A stretch of 11,030 nucleotides of DNA from Nephromyces sp. MM_2019 (taxonomy: Eukaryota; Apicomplexa; Aconoidasida; Nephromycida). Positions within the stretch are counted from its first letter, which is position 1; each line of letters begins with the position of its first letter. The notes beneath the pieces were generated by a model. It was not told where the DNA came from. It saw only the letters and a list, made by a program, of their open reading frames with translations, and did not search any database. The DNA is taken from the NCBI GenBank assembly GCA_015657535.1, contig JADHZB010000896.1, forward strand, positions 1 to 11,030. The letters are read 5' to 3'. Position numbers and translations under genes: made by a program. Positions 8,228 to 11,030 of this stretch are shown here, in pieces.

Positions 8228-8627
8228 TTTTGATGAATCTAAATGAGTCAGCCAAACCGTGTGTGTGAGATCGGTGTGCGTGTGCTCGAAAATTTGGTGT
8301 GTTTAGCTGCAATCGTAGCGATCCTTTAGGTTTGTGTACGAGCACTGTATATTCAGCTTCAAAATTCACTGTACCTGATGCGTGTGTGCCAAATAGCTAC
8401 GCTCTTTATGGGAAAAAATCTGGTAGTTTCCAAAGTAGATCCACAAGAGCCATGCGATAGTTTCAGACTCTTATTTAACAGTATAGTCAACATATGACTA
8501 ACGGGGGTTTCTTGAATAATAGCTAGCTTAGGATGAGATATAGCACACACACAATGCTATGTAAGCTTGTGTGTAGCTGTCGTGGAGTCCTGCAGCAAAC
8601 GAACGGAGGAATTTTGAGCGCTTCAAA
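8228..8627. other. Region upstream of aconitase start; no motif identified
   Basis: Must contain the aconitase 5' UTR and probably its promoter, but I see no convincing TATA box or initiator. The plus strand has TG-rich pieces at 8259..8290. An open frame at 8359..8550 (-) shows no recognisable protein. Confidence 0.5.
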
Positions 8628-8880
8628 GGGGGGTTCGTAGTTACACCGAAGACATACTTACACACAGCTAAAAAGGAAGCGACAAATATCAGTAGAGAGA
8701 CGGGTGTAGTTACACTGAAGATACTCTTGCACACACAGCTTAAAAGGTTATAAGCAACGGTGGGGGGGTGTACGTACAACTACGATACTCACAAACACAG
8801 CCAAAAAGAAAGCGAGCTTTGGGCGTGGATTGAGGGGGATACGTACACCGTAGATACTCTCACATACAAAGCTCAAATGT
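8628..8880. repeat. Four degenerate ~64-69-bp repeats upstream of aconitase
   Basis: Aligned anchors GTAGTTACAC, GTAGTTACAC, GTACGTACAA and ATACGTACAC begin at 8637, 8706, 8770 and 8839, 69, 64 and 69 bases apart. Each copy has a G run before the anchor, then AAGAY or GATACTC, then a CACACA-rich piece with AGCT or GCC and AAAAGG or AAAAAG. Confidence 0.8.
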
Positions 8881-9500
8881 GCACAGACATAAACGCAATT
8901 ACAAAAAGAGATGCACACACAGTTCACACACGCAAAAACTGGCAGATATGCATAAGGGGGGGGCGTTAAGAGAGCTTAAATGCTAGCACGCTAGGCAAAC
9001 GGAATAAATACACACACTGAAGCATTTGAAATTTGCACACATAATTAAAGACAGACATGTACATAAGTGTACAAACACGAACACACATACGCACTCCTGC
9101 AAATACGAATACATAAGCCCATGTACATACATATATGCACGTACAAACAACACACACAACCAAAACCTACACACACACAACAATACATAATCACACACAA
9201 CCAAAACCTACACAAACACAACAAAATATACAACACACTTATCTACATGCCTGTGATAAAATACGCACACATCCATACACACAACCCAAATAAACACAAA
9301 TATTTACACCAACTTAAAGCAAACACCCATATCGAAATACTATACTCCACTTCACATACGCACACACGCGTTAGCGTCTACCTTGAACCCCACACACTCT
9401 CACTCCCATATATTGTAGCATCACTTACAAAATCAGAAAAACTCAAAAATCGTTTCGTAGGGTGTATGTACACTCCTGAATCACTGAATAAAAATCAGTA
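8881..9500. other. CA-rich intergenic sequence, no gene seen
   Basis: Plus strand is CA-rich with scattered ATACACAC phrases; open frames on both strands are low-complexity. Contains the 41-bp direct repeat at 9151..9230. Confidence 0.6.
9151..9230. repeat. 41-bp direct repeat, two copies
   Basis: CACACACAACCAAAACCTAC starts at 9151 and again at 9192; the copies continue ACA-rich and end ACAATACATA and ACAAAATATA. Confidence 0.85.
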
Positions 9501-10230
9501 GGCGAAATGCTCTTCCATAGAGGAGCTGCACGTGTGTGTGGCCTATGCTAAGCATATGAAGAGGGAAAAGAGCAGATTTCCTATAGAAGTTCTTTACTAG
9601 GAGCTCTTCAGTATAGCAACTCCGGTGTGCATCTGCAAATCAGTAGTTGGCATGTCTGTGTGTTGGCATGTACGTGTGTGCGTGTGGGTTTTAATGCGTA
9701 TATGCAAGTTTCTGCCTTGGTGATTTGGTGCGTGTGTGCTGGTGTATGCGTGTGCGGATGTTGTTGAGCGAAATTTTGAGGCAAACAAAAAGTAAAGCCT
9801 GAACATATACAGAAAGTTTGCTGGGAAATCGCATCTTTTAAATAAAATAGAGTGTACGTACCATACACACCACGCACGCACCACGAACACATACCGCACA
9901 AAAACACTACGCATATCACGCACACTCAAATACACACACTGCACGCACAAACCACACACACACACCATTCCAAAAAACAGAGAAAAAAACCAACTTTACA
10001 CTTAGAACGCAGTGAAAGCGCACAAACTATGGAATGAGCAGAACTTGCTCTCATGAAAACACCACATGAAGCAGAAGATTTTCGCACACACACAATCCCA
10101 CGCCTACTCTTTACTTATGCAATGATATACAGTTGAGTTATACTAGAATGTATGTAAACTACACAAGGAAAATGCAGGTAAAAAGCATTTTACTGGGAGA
10201 AAACACAAACATCACAGCTAAACTATTCAT
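9501..10230. other. Intergenic sequence with local strand switch of TG/CA
   Basis: From about 9620 to 9760 the plus strand is TG-rich, then from 9860 to 9970 it is CA-rich again. No gene supported. A small inverted repeat, AAAATGC with GCATTTT, lies at 10169..10191. Confidence 0.55.
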
Positions 10231-10450
10231 CATAAATCGCCAACACCACACACACACCCAAGCTGCATTTTTATCACATACGCACCAGTGGCATATCCAT
10301 CACACCCACACGAGCTGTACATCCATCACACACACAAGCTGCATAGCCATCAAACACCGACGCACACATATGCATGCTCCTAAATTATCACACACACATC
10401 GATACACCACATAAACACGGCGATATACCACACACACACATAAACTCCTA
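10231..10450. repeat. Degenerate AGCTGCAT/CCATCACAC repeats
   Basis: Phrases AGCTGCATTTTTATCACA, GGCATATCCATCACACC, AGCTGTACATCCATCACAC and AGCTGCATAGCCATCA occur from 10261 to 10352, about 25 bases apart, embedded in CA. Confidence 0.7.
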
Positions 10451-10770
10451 AAACCACACGTACACACAATGCATAATTGACAACAACTCACTAGCAAGTG
10501 CAATAATTCACCCCCCAGAAAGCCTTTTGTTTAATCTACAAAGCTATCAAATGAAGACGATAAGAAGCGCTTCAAACTCAGAGAAACCCTCAAAAGCTGC
10601 AAATTTATGAACAAGGGGGTGTATGCACACTCAGCACCCTCCACCATAAAGATGATGAAAGTTTTTCTGCACACAAAACATCATTTCCTGCAAATCTCCT
10701 CAATGGAAACAGCACAACTTAAGCATCTCATCGTATTGAATGGAATTCTTACGTTATGCAAAAATTTTAA
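10451..10770. other. Non-repetitive intergenic stretch, no gene supported
   Basis: Mixed A/T-rich sequence. An ATG-opened frame at 10607..10804 (+) has no low complexity but also no recognisable motif, so it is not called. Confidence 0.5.
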
Positions 10771-10892
10771 CAAAATCACAAACACCAAAGGCGTTTTAAG
10801 GTAAAAGAAGAAGAAGAAGAGGCTGTTATGCAACGCGAAAAGGCTATTTTAGTGGGAAGAGCTGCCGGCGCTCTCGGGATGAAGCTGAGGAG
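10771..10892 (+). CDS. Candidate exon of a second, unrecognised gene
   Basis: Open frame after a TAA at 10768 reads through a Glu run from (GAA)4 into AVMQREKAILVGRAAGALGMK, then meets GAG followed by GTGTGTGTG, the same kind of TG-repeat donor as aconitase exon 8. The internal ATG at 10828 could be the start, in which case the upstream part is 5' UTR. The stretch from 10850 to 10885 is clearly more GC-rich than the flanks. I recognise no family. If real, it would be transcribed away from aconitase. Against it: no homology I can name, no downstream exon confirmed in phase, and a short length. Confidence 0.25.
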
Positions 10893-11030
10893 GTGTGTGT
10901 GTGTGCATATAAGATATAAGAGGGGAATATTCGCTTTGTCGCGCACTTTTTCTTGTTAGGTACCCGTGAAAGTTGGCTGTTCGGCGACGCGCGTATGTGT
11001 GTGAAAAGGTTTGGCTGAGGGGGCGGTGTG

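Noticed and set aside
8341..8380. Iron-responsive element in the aconitase 5' leader (CAGTG on the minus strand)
   Set aside because: Two CAGTGN hexamers occur, but the five bases on either side do not pair, so no IRE stem forms.
8359..8550. 63-residue minus-strand open frame upstream of aconitase
   Set aside because: No recognisable motif, no splice-phase link to exon 1 and a length expected by chance.
10607..10804. 65-residue plus-strand open frame
   Set aside because: No family resemblance I can name, and it is not in the frame of the better exon candidate that follows.

Overview
The window is nuclear DNA from an intron-rich eukaryote. It is dominated by one split gene on the minus strand that encodes an IRP1/AcnA-type aconitase. 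Thirteen exons (42..8227) can be joined by hand with GT-AG splice sites and consistent phases. They give the first 646 codons of the enzyme, after which the gene runs off the left edge with the fourth (swivel) domain missing. The catalytic core looks intact: the three [4Fe-4S] cysteines and the known substrate-binding residues sit at the spacing of human IRP1, with a constant offset of 25 residues.

Organism: the introns (277 to 912 bases), the AAAAATGG start context, the enzyme type and the very dense CA/TG simple repeats suggest an alveolate, most likely a coccidian-type apicomplexan. This is an inference from style and family resemblance, and no species can be named. Bacterial features such as operons, Shine-Dalgarno sites and intact long ORFs are absent.

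Layout: 1..41 is the start of the intron after exon 13. 42..8227 holds exons 13 to 1 (read right to left) with twelve complete introns. 8228..10770 is upstream of the aconitase gene; it has no gene I can support, but it carries CA-rich sequence, a set of degenerate repeats about 64-69 bp apart and smaller repeat clusters. 10771..11030 becomes more GC-rich and holds a weak candidate for an exon of a second gene on the plus strand, divergent from aconitase.

The most unusual thing here is the non-coding architecture. TG-rich tracts on the sense strand lie just inside most 5' splice sites and sometimes replace the polypyrimidine tract at 3' splice sites. Several introns carry their own minisatellite: a perfect 12-bp array, a composite unit with an expandable CA tract, repeats of about 32 bp carrying AGCTCTAGAGGG, and TGTGTGTAGCT repeats. 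One intron has a long strand-asymmetric G-rich tract. A palindromic GTGTACGTACAC-like motif recurs in introns and upstream DNA. Nearly all the nominal open reading frames outside the exons are low-complexity readings of CA/TG repeats, not genes.
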